From the NCBI RefSeq assembly GCF_014654205.1, contig NZ_BNAW01000016.1, positions 1 through 64,000 of the forward strand: a stretch of 64,000 bases of DNA, in the 5' to 3' direction. The stretch is from Amycolatopsis bullii (lineage in GTDB: Bacteria; Actinomycetota; Actinomycetes; Mycobacteriales; Pseudonocardiaceae). The position numbers and the translations under genes were made by a program. Positions within the stretch are counted from its first letter, which is position 1. The number at the start of each line of letters is the position of its first letter. The notes beneath the pieces were generated by a model, which saw nothing but the letters and a program-made list of their open reading frames with translations, had not been told where the DNA came from and ran no database searches. Below, in pieces: positions 24,105-32,380 of this stretch.

Positions 24105-24881
24105 ATGAACGTGTTGTGGGTATTCGCGCATCCCGAGCCGCGCTCGCTGAGCGGGGCCCTCCGTGACGACGGGCTCCGGACGCTCCGCGAGCTCGGGCAC
24201 CACGTCCGGCAGTCGGATCTGTACGCGATGAAGTGGAACCCGGTGGTCGACGCCGCGGACTTCGGCGCCGAAGCCGGGGACGAACGGCTGGTCGTCGGCG
24301 CGACGTCGGCCCGGGCGCACGCGCGCGGCGAGCTGAGCGCGGACATCGTGGCCGAGCAGGAAAAACTGACTTGGGCGGACGCGGTCGTCGTGCAGTTCCC
24401 GCTGTGGTGGTACGGCCTGCCGGCGATCCTCAAGGGCTGGTTCGACCGCGTTTTCGTGAAGGGCTTCGGCTACGGCATCAGGGCAGAGGACGGCCGGACC
24501 CTCCGCTACGGCGAGGGCCGGCTCGCGGGCAAGCGCGCGATGGTGGTGCTCACCGCGGGTGCCCGCGAGCCGGCCATGGGGCCGCGCGGGGTGAACGGCG
24601 CACTGGACGAGGTCCTGTTCCCGCTACACCACGGGACGCTCTTCTACGCCGGGATGTCGGTGCTCCCGCCGGTCGCGGTGTACGGCGCCGATCGCCTGCC
24701 GGACAACGAGTTCGCCGAGGCGCGGGACCGGCTGCGCGAACGCCTGCGGGCCATGGAAACCACCGACCCGATCCCCTTCCGCCCGCAGAACGGCGGCGAC
24801 TACGACGAAGATCTGGTCCTGCGCCCCGACCGAGCGCCAGGGATCACCGGCCTCGGCGCGCACCTCACTCGGGCAGAGTGA
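24105..24881 (+). CDS. Flavodoxin-fold NAD(P)H:quinone reductase (NQO1/MdaB-like)
   Basis: A 258-residue flavoprotein: [13 protein letters not shown] (phosphate loop), [22 protein letters not shown] (the NQO signature) and L-T-A-G-A-R. It likely performs two-electron quinone reduction. GAGGGC precedes the ATG. Its stop lies inside the convergent SDR gene (17-bp overlap). Probably controlled by the divergent GlxA-type regulator. Confidence 0.88.
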   Translation: MNVLWVFAHPEPRSLSGALRDDGLRTLRELGHHVRQSDLYAMKWNPVVDAADFGAEAGDERLVVGATSARAHARGELSADIVAEQEKLTWADAVVVQFPLWWYGLPAILKGWFDRVFVKGFGYGIRAEDGRTLRYGEGRLAGKRAMVVLTAGAREPAMGPRGVNGALDEVLFPLHHGTLFYAGMSVLPPVAVYGADRLPDNEFAEARDRLRERLRAMETTDPIPFRPQNGGDYDEDLVLRPDRAPGITGLGAHLTRAE

Positions 24882-25614
24882 GGCGCTGCCCCAGCCCACC
24901 GTCCACCGGGAGGTCGGCCCCCGTGGTGAACGTCGCCTCGAAGGCCAAGAACAGCACCGCCGCCGCGACTTCCTCCACCGTGGCGTGCCTCTTCAGCGGG
25001 GTGATCTCGTCGCCGATCTCCTTGAACTCCGCCAACACCTCGGCCGGCACGCCGGTGACGCCCATCGTCGGCGTGTCGGTGTAGCCCGGGCTGACCACGT
25101 TCACCCGGATCCCGCGCGGGGCCAGCTCGGCCGCGTACGTGCGGGCGAACGAGCGCACCGCCGCCTTCGCCGCCGAATACAAGCCCATCCCGGCGATCCC
25201 CGCCTCGGCCGCGACCGACGTCGTGAAGACGTACGAGCCGCCGGAGCGGACCAGTGGGGCCAACCGCCGGGCCGTGAAGTACGCGCCCTTGGTGTTGATG
25301 TCGAACGTCCGGTCGTACAACTCCGGCGTCGCGTCCTCGTACGGGGTCAGTGTCGAGAAACCGACGTTGATGAACACCAGGTCCAGCTCACCGAGCGTGT
25401 CGGCGGCCACCGCGCCCAGCTCGGCGACGTCGTCGAGGCGAGCCGCGTCCGAGGACAGCAGGTGCGCCTTGCCCGTCAGCGTCCCTTCCAGCGGCGTGAC
25501 GTCCCGGCCGGTCAGCAGCACCTCCGCGCCGCCGTCGAGCAGGGCACGGACCACCGCCAGCCCCATTCCGTGCGTGCCGCCGGTGACGACGGCCTTCTTC
25601 CCAAGGTACTTCAC
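24865..25614 (-). CDS. SDR family oxidoreductase
   Basis: A 249-residue classical short-chain dehydrogenase: G-G-T-H-G-M-G (cofactor loop), N-V-G at the NAG position, catalytic Ser (T-T-S-V), Tyr and Lys (Y-S-A-A-K), and the C-terminal P-V-D-G-G. GTG overlaps the stop of the upstream 6PGDH-family gene (GTGA) with GAGGAG upstream, so the two are translationally coupled. Substrate unknown. Confidence 0.92.
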   Translation of the reverse strand: MKYLGKKAVVTGGTHGMGLAVVRALLDGGAEVLLTGRDVTPLEGTLTGKAHLLSSDAARLDDVAELGAVAADTLGELDLVFINVGFSTLTPYEDATPELYDRTFDINTKGAYFTARRLAPLVRSGGSYVFTTSVAAEAGIAGMGLYSAAKAAVRSFARTYAAELAPRGIRVNVVSPGYTDTPTMGVTGVPAEVLAEFKEIGDEITPLKRHATVEEVAAAVLFLAFEATFTTGADLPVDGGLGQRLTLPE

Positions 25615-26471
25615 CGGATCTCCTCGATGACACTGGCGATCGCGTGCGAGCCGTGGCCCGCCGCGACCGCGCGGTCGAACAATTCCTGCAGCGCGGCGGG
25701 CACCGCCGGGCTGATCCCCTGCGCGCGGCTCGTCTCCACCAGGAGGGCGAGCCCGGCCGCGTTGATGTCCAAAGCGGACACGTCGGTCTCGTAGTCTCCG
25801 CTCGCGACCTGCTCGCCGATGCCTGGCAGGAACCCGCCGACGGCCGACTGCCACGCCGACGCCATCGGCGCGAACTGCGCCGGTGTGACGCCCTCGGTCC
25901 CGACCAGCGCCAGCGCGTGCAGGTAGCCGGCCATGGTCGACCACATCATGCCGAGCAGCGCCAGGTCGTAGAGCGCCGCCAGCCCCGCGTCCTCGCCGAG
26001 GAACACCGGTGCCCCCAGTACTTCCAGCACGTCGCGCTGCGCCGCGAACACCGTCTCGGTGCCGCTGTAGAGAACCTGCGCCGCCGGTGTGCCGATGCCC
26101 TGCGGCACGGCCATGATCACGCCGTCCACGTAGTCGACGCCTTCGGACGCGGCCCACTTCGCGACGCCGCGTGCCTGCTCCGGCGTCCCGGACGTGAGGT
26201 TGACGAGCACTTTCGGCGCAGCGGCTTCGAGCACCGGCTGCTGAATGTCGTATGTGGACAGGCAGCTGAGGACGATGTCCACCGAACCCGCCTCCGCGGG
26301 CGTGGCCGCCAGCCGGGCGCCGCGGTCGAGCAGTGGTCCCACCTTCAGCGGCGACCGGTTCCACACCGAGACGTCGTGTCCCGCCCCCAGGAGCGCCTCG
26401 GCGAGGGCGGTACCCATCCGCCCCAGGCCGAGCACGCCCACCTGTTTCTTGCTTTCTCCCATGGCTTCCAT
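25611..26471 (-). CDS. 6PGDH-family NAD(P)-dependent oxidoreductase (imine reductase-like)
   Basis: A 286-residue beta-hydroxyacid dehydrogenase-like enzyme: [17 protein letters not shown], then a helical C-terminal half with A-L-Y-D-L-A-L-L-G, the region that carries the catalytic Asp or Tyr in imine reductases. That, and the missing catalytic Lys of true hydroxyisobutyrate dehydrogenases, favours an imine reductase-like role; a different imine or keto substrate is possible. ATG 26471 is used; ATG 26462 (GGAAG upstream) is equally good. First gene of an operon with the SDR, divergent from an HxlR regulator. Confidence 0.82.
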   Translation of the reverse strand: MEAMGESKKQVGVLGLGRMGTALAEALLGAGHDVSVWNRSPLKVGPLLDRGARLAATPAEAGSVDIVLSCLSTYDIQQPVLEAAAPKVLVNLTSGTPEQARGVAKWAASEGVDYVDGVIMAVPQGIGTPAAQVLYSGTETVFAAQRDVLEVLGAPVFLGEDAGLAALYDLALLGMMWSTMAGYLHALALVGTEGVTPAQFAPMASAWQSAVGGFLPGIGEQVASGDYETDVSALDINAAGLALLVETSRAQGISPAVPAALQELFDRAVAAGHGSHAIASVIEEIR

Positions 26472-26498
26472 GCTGCGGGCACGCTTTACACTGGACAA

Positions 26499-26521
26499 GT
26501 ACCGACTAATAAGTCAGGTAC
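26499..26521. promoter_or_regulatory. Putative HxlR operator
   Basis: GTACCGACT (26499-26507), AATA, AGTCAGGTAC (26512-26521): an inverted repeat perfect except for one bulged base, in the gap between the oxidoreductase operon and the hxlR gene. GTAC-type half sites are common for HxlR regulators. Confidence 0.55.
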
Positions 26522-26544
26522 CCACCAAAACGTAAGGATCCTGG

Positions 26545-26910
26545 ATGCAGCCTCGAACGTACCGCTGCGGGTTGGACGCGGCCGTCGACGTCATCGGCGG
26601 CCGGTGGAAGGCGCTGATCCTGTGGGCGCTGCACGCCGAGCCGCTGCGGTTCGGCGAGCTGAAGCGGAAGATCGCGGGGATCAGCGAGAAGATGCTGATC
26701 CAGGCGCTGCGGGAGCTGGAGGCCGACGAGATCGTGCACCGCGAGGTGTTCCACGAGATCCCGCCGAAGGTCGAGTACTCGCTGACGGAGCTGGGTCAGC
26801 GGCTGAACACCGCATTGCTGCCGCTGGGCGACTGGGGCGAGGAGAACATGGCCGGCATCGCGAAGCGCCGCGGCGTCACGCCGGCGCCACCGCATACTGC
26901 TTCAGCGTGA
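26545..26910 (+). CDS. HxlR family transcriptional regulator
   Basis: A 121-residue winged-helix protein with the family pattern C-G-L-D-A-A-V-D-V-I-G-G-R-W-K-A-L-I-L, L-R-F-G-E-L-K-R-K-I and I-S-E-K-M-L. HxlR proteins sense aldehydes, quinones or redox stress, usually controlling a divergent oxidoreductase, as seen here. ATG follows GTAAGGATCC. The last 35 bp overlap the convergent monooxygenase gene. Confidence 0.92.
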   Translation: MQPRTYRCGLDAAVDVIGGRWKALILWALHAEPLRFGELKRKIAGISEKMLIQALRELEADEIVHREVFHEIPPKVEYSLTELGQRLNTALLPLGDWGEENMAGIAKRRGVTPAPPHTASA

Positions 26911-28066
26911 TCGCGTTGCCCGCCTTGAGCGGCAGCTCCTCGATCAGCTTGCGCCACGGCAGGTACGGCAGCAGCCGGTAGTTCAGGTTGCGGAACCGCA
27001 GCCATCCACGCGTCGGCGGGACGAACCACTTCCCGTTGCCCTCGGCGAGTTTCTGGCAGGCGTCGACGAACCCGCGCATCTCGCGGGAGTAGGCGTCGAA
27101 CGCCGCCGTGTGGTCGCCGCCGGCGGCCGCGAGCTCGCCCGCGAGCACGTACGCGCCGACGATCGCCAGGCTCGTGCCCATCCCCGAAAGCGGCGCGGCG
27201 CAGTACCCGGCGTCGCCGACCAGCGCGACGCGCCCGCGTGCGTACGAGTCCAGCTTGATCTGGCTCGCCGAGTCGAAGTAGAAGTCCGGCGCTTCCCGCA
27301 TGGCTTCGAGCAGCGTCGAAGTCTCCCAGCCGACGTCGCGGAAGGTCTCCTCGACGATCCGGCGCTGCTGCCCGACGTCGCGGTGGTCGTGGTCCAGCCG
27401 GTCCGAGCCGAACCAGAACAACGCCTTCGCCTCGGTGTTGTCCCGCGCGCTGTAGACGCCGACGGTCCGGTTCGGCTCGTTGTAGAACCGGCCGACGCGG
27501 TCGAGGCCGAGGTGGTTAGGCACGGTGAAGATCGACACGTAGTAGCCGAGGTCGTGGCGGAACCGGGATTCGTCGCCGAAGACCAGCGACCGCACGTTCG
27601 AGTGCAGCCCGTCGGCCCCGATGACGAGGTCGAACTCACGCGGCTCGCCGTGGGCGAAGGTGACCGTGACGCCGTCGTCGTGCTCGGCGATATCGGTGAT
27701 CGAGTCGCCGAAGACGTACTCGACCCCGTCGCGAGTCTCCTCGTACAGGATGCGCGCGAGGTCGCCGCGCAGGATTTCCAGTTCGCCGCTCTGGTAGGTC
27801 GCGGGCGTGACCACCAGCGGCCGGTCCGCACTGTCCACATAGATCACATCGCCCATCCGGGTCGCCGCCGCTTCGATCGCGCCCAGCAGCCCCATGCGGG
27901 CCAGGACCGTCATCGACGCACCGCGGAAGTCGACCGCGTAGCCGCCGTCGCGCAGTTCGGGAGCGCGTTCGACGACCGTCGGCGTGAAGCCGTGACGGCG
28001 GAGCCAGAAGGCCAGGGCGGGGCCGGCGACGCTCGCACCGGAGATGAGGACTCGTCTGTTCTGCAT
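26876..28066 (-). CDS. FAD-dependent monooxygenase (PHBH fold)
   Basis: A 396-residue flavin hydroxylase: N-terminal dinucleotide fold in variant form (S-G-A-S-V-A-G-P-A-L-A), the D-G motif in V-I-G-A-D-G-L-H-S, and the FAD ribityl motif G-D-A-G-Y-C-A-A-P-L-S-G-M-G. Similar enzymes hydroxylate aromatic compounds or inactivate tetracycline/rifamycin-type drugs; the substrate here is unknown. ATG is used; a GTG three codons earlier is in frame. Divergent from a TetR gene that probably controls it. Confidence 0.9.
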   Translation of the reverse strand: MQNRRVLISGASVAGPALAFWLRRHGFTPTVVERAPELRDGGYAVDFRGASMTVLARMGLLGAIEAAATRMGDVIYVDSADRPLVVTPATYQSGELEILRGDLARILYEETRDGVEYVFGDSITDIAEHDDGVTVTFAHGEPREFDLVIGADGLHSNVRSLVFGDESRFRHDLGYYVSIFTVPNHLGLDRVGRFYNEPNRTVGVYSARDNTEAKALFWFGSDRLDHDHRDVGQQRRIVEETFRDVGWETSTLLEAMREAPDFYFDSASQIKLDSYARGRVALVGDAGYCAAPLSGMGTSLAIVGAYVLAGELAAAGGDHTAAFDAYSREMRGFVDACQKLAEGNGKWFVPPTRGWLRFRNLNYRLLPYLPWRKLIEELPLKAGNAITLKQYAVAPA

Positions 28067-28127
28067 GCCGAGCACCGTAATCCCGATTTGGGCGATCGCG
28101 CAAGGCGATTGCCTAATGCGTTCGTGC

Positions 28128-28139
28128 TAGGCTTTGAAC
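28128..28139 (+). promoter_or_regulatory. -10 element of the tetR gene
   Basis: TAGGCT (28128-28133) precedes the ATG by 6 nt, again predicting a leaderless message. No clear -35. Confidence 0.35.
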
Positions 28140-28712
28140 ATGGGCAATAAGGAGTCACTGCTGGCCGGCGCGAAGCGCTGTCTGTACGAGAAGGGCTACG
28201 CCCGCACGACGGTGCGAGACCTGGCCTCGGCGGCGAACGTGAGCATGGCGGCCATCGGCTACCACTTCGGCTCACGCGAGGCACTGCTCAACGCCGCGCT
28301 GATCGAGGCGAACGAGGAGTGGGGCGAAACGCTGGCGAAGACGCTGCAGGTGGAGACGCCGCCGGGCGCGGCACCGGCCGAGCGGTTCGAGCTGATCTGG
28401 CAGCGCGTGATCGCGTCGTTCGGCGAGCACCGCCGGATGTGGGCGGTGAGTTTCGAGGCCTGCTCGCAGCCGGACCTCGACGAGCACGTCCGCGCCCAGC
28501 TGGCGAACGCCATCGAGGAGGCCCGGCACGGCCTCGCCAACCTCTTCCAGGGCCTCGACGACGGAAGCGCCGAAGCCCGGGCCGTCGGCACGGTGCACCA
28601 GGCCCTGCTCTCGGGCGTGATGCTCCAGTGGCTGATCGACCCGGGCCACGCCCCCTCGGGCGCCGACCTGGTCCGCGGCCTGCGCCTGGCCGCGAAGGAC
28701 GTCCTTCCCTAG
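28140..28712 (+). CDS. TetR family transcriptional regulator
   Basis: A 190-residue regulator with the N-terminal helix-turn-helix (about 8-52: T-T-V-R-D-L-A-S-A-A-N-V-S-M-A-A-I-G-Y-H-F) and helical effector domain. ATG is used; a TTG two codons earlier is possible. Divergent from the FAD monooxygenase; the stop overlaps the convergent reductase gene by 4 bp. Confidence 0.9.
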   Translation: MGNKESLLAGAKRCLYEKGYARTTVRDLASAANVSMAAIGYHFGSREALLNAALIEANEEWGETLAKTLQVETPPGAAPAERFELIWQRVIASFGEHRRMWAVSFEACSQPDLDEHVRAQLANAIEEARHGLANLFQGLDDGSAEARAVGTVHQALLSGVMLQWLIDPGHAPSGADLVRGLRLAAKDVLP

Positions 28713-29272
28713 GCGGTGACCAGCTGGGCGCCGGCGAAGAACGTCCGCGCGGCCACCGTCGCGTCTTCGTCCAGCAGCACGTCACCCGGGCGGCTGCCGT
28801 TGCCGAGCAGGACCCCGGCCCAGTTCATGCCCAGGTACTCCGCGCACAGTTCCAGCGTGCCGATCAGCGGCTGGGCCTCGCGCGGCGTCTCGCTCAGGAC
28901 GCTCACGCCCCACAGGGTCTTGCCGCGCATCCGCGGCTTGAACTCCACCGGCAGCCGCATCCAGCCCGACCAGTAGTCGAGGTAGAGCTTCACGCTCGCC
29001 GCGACCGAGTACCAGTACACCGGCGACACGATGACGATGTCGGTCGCCGCGAAGGTCGCGTCCATCAGCAGCTGCTCGTTCTCGCCGGGCTCCGGGTGCG
29101 AACCGGCGCCGTGACGGCGATCCTCGAACGGCGGCAGCGGCACCTCGGGCAGCCGGATCCAGCGCTGCTCGACGTCCTTGGGCAGCTCCTTGGCCGCCAG
29201 GCGGGCCAGCATTTCGGTGTTGCCCCCGGCTCGCGCGGCACCCACCAGGAACAGGAAGCTGCGATCACTCAT
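28709..29272 (-). CDS. NADPH-dependent FMN reductase-like flavoprotein
   Basis: A 187-residue flavodoxin-fold protein: G-A-A-R-A-G-G-N-T-E (FMN phosphate loop) and V-I-V-S-P-V-Y-W-Y-S-V-A-A-S-V-K-L-Y-L-D-Y-W, typical of the IsfD/WrbA-like NAD(P)H oxidoreductases. It probably reduces quinones or free FMN. Divergent from a MarR regulator across a compact operator. Confidence 0.88.
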   Translation of the reverse strand: MSDRSFLFLVGAARAGGNTEMLARLAAKELPKDVEQRWIRLPEVPLPPFEDRRHGAGSHPEPGENEQLLMDATFAATDIVIVSPVYWYSVAASVKLYLDYWSGWMRLPVEFKPRMRGKTLWGVSVLSETPREAQPLIGTLELCAEYLGMNWAGVLLGNGSRPGDVLLDEDATVAARTFFAGAQLVTA

Positions 29273-29291
29273 GTCTCGCCCTCCGACGTAC

Positions 29292-29307
29292 TTGCATGTA
29301 CATATAA
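29292..29307. promoter_or_regulatory. MarR operator between divergent genes
   Basis: TTGCATGTACATATAA is a 16-bp palindrome of the form TTRYATGTACATRYAA. It overlaps TATAAA (29303-29308), a good -10 for the marR gene, so the regulator would block both divergent promoters. Confidence 0.6.
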
Positions 29308-29349
29308 ATACTCTCCCTGGACTATCCTGGCGTCAAGAGGAGGCCGGAA

Positions 29350-29766
29350 ATGACCGTCGACGAACAGGCCTGGGGTCGCGTTCTCGTGCTGCACGCCCGG
29401 GTCGAACAGGAACTGGCCAAGGCCCTGCAGCGCCGCCACGGGCTCGGGCTGTCCGAGTACCGGGCGCTCGGCAAGCTGGTCGCGGGCCCCCGCGGCGGCC
29501 TGCGGATGCAGGAACTCGCCGACGCGATCGGCCTCAACCAGAGCTCGGTCAGCCGGATGTGCGCCCGGCTCGAAGACGCCGGCCTGACCATCCGCGACCT
29601 GTGCGAAGACGACCGCCGCGGCGTCTACTCGGTGATCACCGACGCCGGCCGCAAGCGCTACGCCGAGACCGAGCCGACGTACAACGCGGTGCTGCGGACC
29701 GCGCTCGACAAGGCCGCGAGCGACCCGGAGCTGGCCGACGCCGTCTCCGCCGTCCGCGGCGCTTGA
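29350..29766 (+). CDS. MarR family transcriptional regulator
   Basis: A 138-residue winged-helix regulator (L-S-E-Y-R-A-L-G-K-L, M-Q-E-L-A-D-A-I-G-L-N-Q-S-S-V-S-R, D-R-R-G-V-Y). AGAGGAGG upstream of the ATG is one of the strongest ribosome binding sites in the window. It lies between the divergent flavoprotein and the SRPBCC gene and may regulate both: TTATATGC half sites resembling its operator occur at the SRPBCC promoter. Confidence 0.92.
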   Translation: MTVDEQAWGRVLVLHARVEQELAKALQRRHGLGLSEYRALGKLVAGPRGGLRMQELADAIGLNQSSVSRMCARLEDAGLTIRDLCEDDRRGVYSVITDAGRKRYAETEPTYNAVLRTALDKAASDPELADAVSAVRGA

Positions 29767-29797
29767 CCCTTATATGCCTCGGTGGTTATATGCACGC
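29763..29797 (+). promoter_or_regulatory. SRPBCC promoter, leaderless, with two TTATATGC repeats
   Basis: TTGACC (29763-29768), 17 bp, TTATAT (29786-29791), then 6 nt to the ATG. The -35 contains the stop codon of marR. TTATATGC occurs at 29770-29777 and 29786-29793, 16 bp apart, a likely operator. Confidence 0.65.
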
Positions 29798-30589
29798 ATG
29801 CCCGCGAAACTGCAGACCGACGGCGAACGCCCGGTGCTCCGGCTGGAACGCCGCCTGAAGCACGCACCCGACAAGGTCTGGCACGCCATCACCGATCCGG
29901 CCGAGCTCGCGCAGTGGTTCCCCGCGAAGGTCGACGTCGAGCTGCGGGCCGGCGGCGCGATCCGGTTCACCTTCCCCGGCGAGGACAGCACGACGACCGG
30001 GCAGGTCGTCACGGTCGATCCGCCCCGCGAGTTCACCTTCGTCTGGAACGACGACACGCTGCGCTGGCTGATCTCCCCCGACGGCGACGGCAGCCTCCTG
30101 GAGTTCACCCACACCTTCGGCCGCGGAGACCCGGCCATCGCGAAGCTCGCCGGTGGCCGCACCGCCGCCGGCTGGGACGTCTGCCTCGACGCGCTCGCCG
30201 CGCGCCTGGCCGGGCAGGACTTCGAGCAGCCGCAGCAGTGGCACGAGCGGATGGTGTCCTATGTGGAGGAATTCGGTCTTGCCGACGGCGAAGTCCTCGA
30301 CGACGGCACGATCCGCTTCCGCCGCGACCTCGGCTGGAAACCCCTCGACGAACTCCGGCCGCTGCTGCCGGACGAACCCGGCTGGCAGCTGGTCCACGAC
30401 CCCCGCGAAGGCACCCGCGTCGAGTTCACCGAACCGGCGGGCGACGACGTCCCGGCGCAGCTGGCGCGGCGGCACGAACAACTCGACCGGCTGTTCGCCG
30501 CCACCCACGGCGTCACCCTGCCCGGCTGGCCGCCCGAGCGCGTCGAAGCCGTGAAGAAGCATTACGCGGAGCATCCGACCCAAGGTTGA
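29798..30589 (+). CDS. SRPBCC (AHSA1-like) domain protein
   Basis: A 263-residue protein. The first half (about 8-145) is an AHSA1-type SRPBCC domain (R-L-K-H-A-P-D-K-V-W-H-A-I-T-D-P-A-E-L-A-Q-W-F); the second half (about 155-260) is less clear and may be a degenerate second module. Such proteins bind small hydrophobic ligands; function unknown. The ATG coincides with the predicted transcription start. Stop codon TGA is embedded in the next promoter. Confidence 0.82.
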   Translation: MPAKLQTDGERPVLRLERRLKHAPDKVWHAITDPAELAQWFPAKVDVELRAGGAIRFTFPGEDSTTTGQVVTVDPPREFTFVWNDDTLRWLISPDGDGSLLEFTHTFGRGDPAIAKLAGGRTAAGWDVCLDALAARLAGQDFEQPQQWHERMVSYVEEFGLADGEVLDDGTIRFRRDLGWKPLDELRPLLPDEPGWQLVHDPREGTRVEFTEPAGDDVPAQLARRHEQLDRLFAATHGVTLPGWPPERVEAVKKHYAEHPTQG

Positions 30590-30614
30590 CGCGCGGGTGG
30601 AAGGTCCGCATTAC
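30586..30614 (+). promoter_or_regulatory. Promoter of the kinase-regulator operon
   Basis: TTGACG (30586-30591), 17 bp, CATTAC (30609-30614), with ATG 9 nt further. The -35 contains the TGA stop codon of the SRPBCC gene. Confidence 0.5.
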
Positions 30615-30623
30615 GGTCGGTTC

Positions 30624-31733
30624 ATGCGCATTCGCGTCGTCCTGGACGTCTTGGCGGCCCTCGTGCTGGCCTTCGCGGCCGGCGGCAACCTCGCCGCCGG
30701 CGCGTGGTCGCTGCCGCTCTGGCTGCCCACCTGGCTCGGCTGGACGATCCTCCTGCTGAGCGTCGTGCCGATCGTGCTCCGTCGCTGGTGGCCACGCCCC
30801 GCCTACATCGTGTCGCTGGTGATGACCGCGGCGGCGGTGCCGATCGGCGGGCCGGTGCTGGGGATCGCCGTCGTGGCGGCGGGCTGTGCGCTGTACACCT
30901 TCGTGGTGGCCCACGGCAGCCGGGCGAGCCGGGTCGGCTTCGCGGCCGGGCTGGTCGGCGTCGGCGTGGTCGGAATCGCGGTGCCGAACCCGAGCACGGC
31001 GACGACGGTGAACTTCGGCACGTCGGCCCTGATCGTCGGGTTCGCGCTCGGCGTCGCCGTCCACGGCCGCCGCGAGCACGCCGCGATCGAGCGGGAAACC
31101 CATGCGCAGCAAGCGGTTTCGGCGGAACGGCTGCGGATCGCCCGCGAGATGCACGACGTCGTCGCGCACAGCATGAGCCTGATCGCGGTGAAGGCGGCGG
31201 TCGGCAACCATGTCGCCCTCGAGCAGCCCGACCAGGCCCGCGACGCGCTGCGCGTCATCGAAGACACCAGCCGCGAGACCCTGGCCGAGCTGCGGCGCAT
31301 GCTCGGCGTGCTGCGCGATGGCACCGGCGTCCCGGCGCTGGCCCCCGCACCGTCGCTCGCCGACCTGCGGGCGCTCGCCGAACGCGCGCAGCAGGCGGGC
31401 GCCTTGGCGGTCGAGCTGGTCATCGACGGCCTCGCCGAACTACCGAGCGGCGTCGGCCAGTCGGTGTACCGGATCGTGCAGGAGGCACTGACCAATGTGG
31501 TCAAGCACGCGGGCGCGGCGACGTGCTGGATCCGCGTCACCGGCGGCGAGGGCGACGTGACCATCGAGGTGCTCGACGACGGCCGTGGCGGCGCCGCGAC
31601 GCCGGGCCACGGCTTGATCGGGATGCGCGAACGGGTCGCGGTCTACGACGGCGAGTTCTCCGCGGCTCCGGCCGAAACCGGCTTCCGCGTCTTCGCGCGG
31701 CTCCCCTACGGGGAAACGGTGGTGGCCCGGTGA
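30624..31733 (+). CDS. Two-component sensor histidine kinase (HisKA_3)
   Basis: A 369-residue DesK/NarX-type kinase: about four to five membrane helices (residues 5-150), coiled linker, H-box R-E-M-H-D-V-V-A-H-S-M-S, N box (E-A-L-T-N-V-V-K-H) and G box (G-H-G-L-I-G-M-R-E-R). The ATG is chosen because it follows the predicted promoter; an upstream in-frame ATG would overlap the -35. Its stop overlaps the start of the response regulator. Confidence 0.92.
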   Translation: MRIRVVLDVLAALVLAFAAGGNLAAGAWSLPLWLPTWLGWTILLLSVVPIVLRRWWPRPAYIVSLVMTAAAVPIGGPVLGIAVVAAGCALYTFVVAHGSRASRVGFAAGLVGVGVVGIAVPNPSTATTVNFGTSALIVGFALGVAVHGRREHAAIERETHAQQAVSAERLRIAREMHDVVAHSMSLIAVKAAVGNHVALEQPDQARDALRVIEDTSRETLAELRRMLGVLRDGTGVPALAPAPSLADLRALAERAQQAGALAVELVIDGLAELPSGVGQSVYRIVQEALTNVVKHAGAATCWIRVTGGEGDVTIEVLDDGRGGAATPGHGLIGMRERVAVYDGEFSAAPAETGFRVFARLPYGETVVAR

Positions 31734-32380
31734 CCCGCGTCCTGATCGCCGACGACCAGGCGCTGCTGCGCGGCAGTTTCCGCGTCCTGGTGGACAGCGC
31801 ACCGGGCCTCGAGGTGGTCGGCGAGGCATCCGACGGCGCCGAGGCGGTGGCCCTGACCCGCGTCGAGCGGCCGGACGTCGTGCTGATGGACGTCCGCATG
31901 CCGGAGATGGACGGCATCGAAGCCACCCGCCGCATCTGCGCGGAGACCGACGTCCGCGTCCTGATGCTGACGACGTTCGACCTCGACGAGTACGTGTATT
32001 CGGCGTTGCGCGCGGGAGCGAGCGGCTTTCTCCTGAAGGACACCCGTCCGGCCGACCTCTTGGCGGCCATCGAGGTGGTGGCCTCCGGCGACGCCCTCCT
32101 GGCCCCGTCGGTGACCCGGCGGCTGGTGGCGGAGTTCGCCCGCCTGCCCTCGGGCCCGGTGACCCGCCTGGACGGGGTGACGGCCCGTGAGCAGGAGGTG
32201 TTGACGTTGATCGCGCGGGGCCTGTCGAACGACGAGATCGCGGCCCGCCTCCACCTGGGCATCGCCACGGTGAAGACCCACATCGGACGACTGCTGCACA
32301 AGCTCGCGGCCCGAGACCGAGCCCAGCTGGTGATCGCGGCGTACGAGTCGGGACTGGTCCGCCCTACACCGCCCGCGTGA
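31730..32380 (+). CDS. NarL/LuxR family response regulator
   Basis: A 216-residue regulator with acidic A-D-D-Q, phospho-acceptor Asp in L-M-D-V-R-M-P, Lys in F-L-L-K-D and LuxR helix-turn-helix from V-T-A-R-E-Q-E-V. GTG start overlaps the kinase stop (GTGA), indicating translational coupling. Its end overlaps the convergent acetyltransferase gene by 17 bp. Confidence 0.93.
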   Translation: MTRVLIADDQALLRGSFRVLVDSAPGLEVVGEASDGAEAVALTRVERPDVVLMDVRMPEMDGIEATRRICAETDVRVLMLTTFDLDEYVYSALRAGASGFLLKDTRPADLLAAIEVVASGDALLAPSVTRRLVAEFARLPSGPVTRLDGVTAREQEVLTLIARGLSNDEIAARLHLGIATVKTHIGRLLHKLAARDRAQLVIAAYESGLVRPTPPA

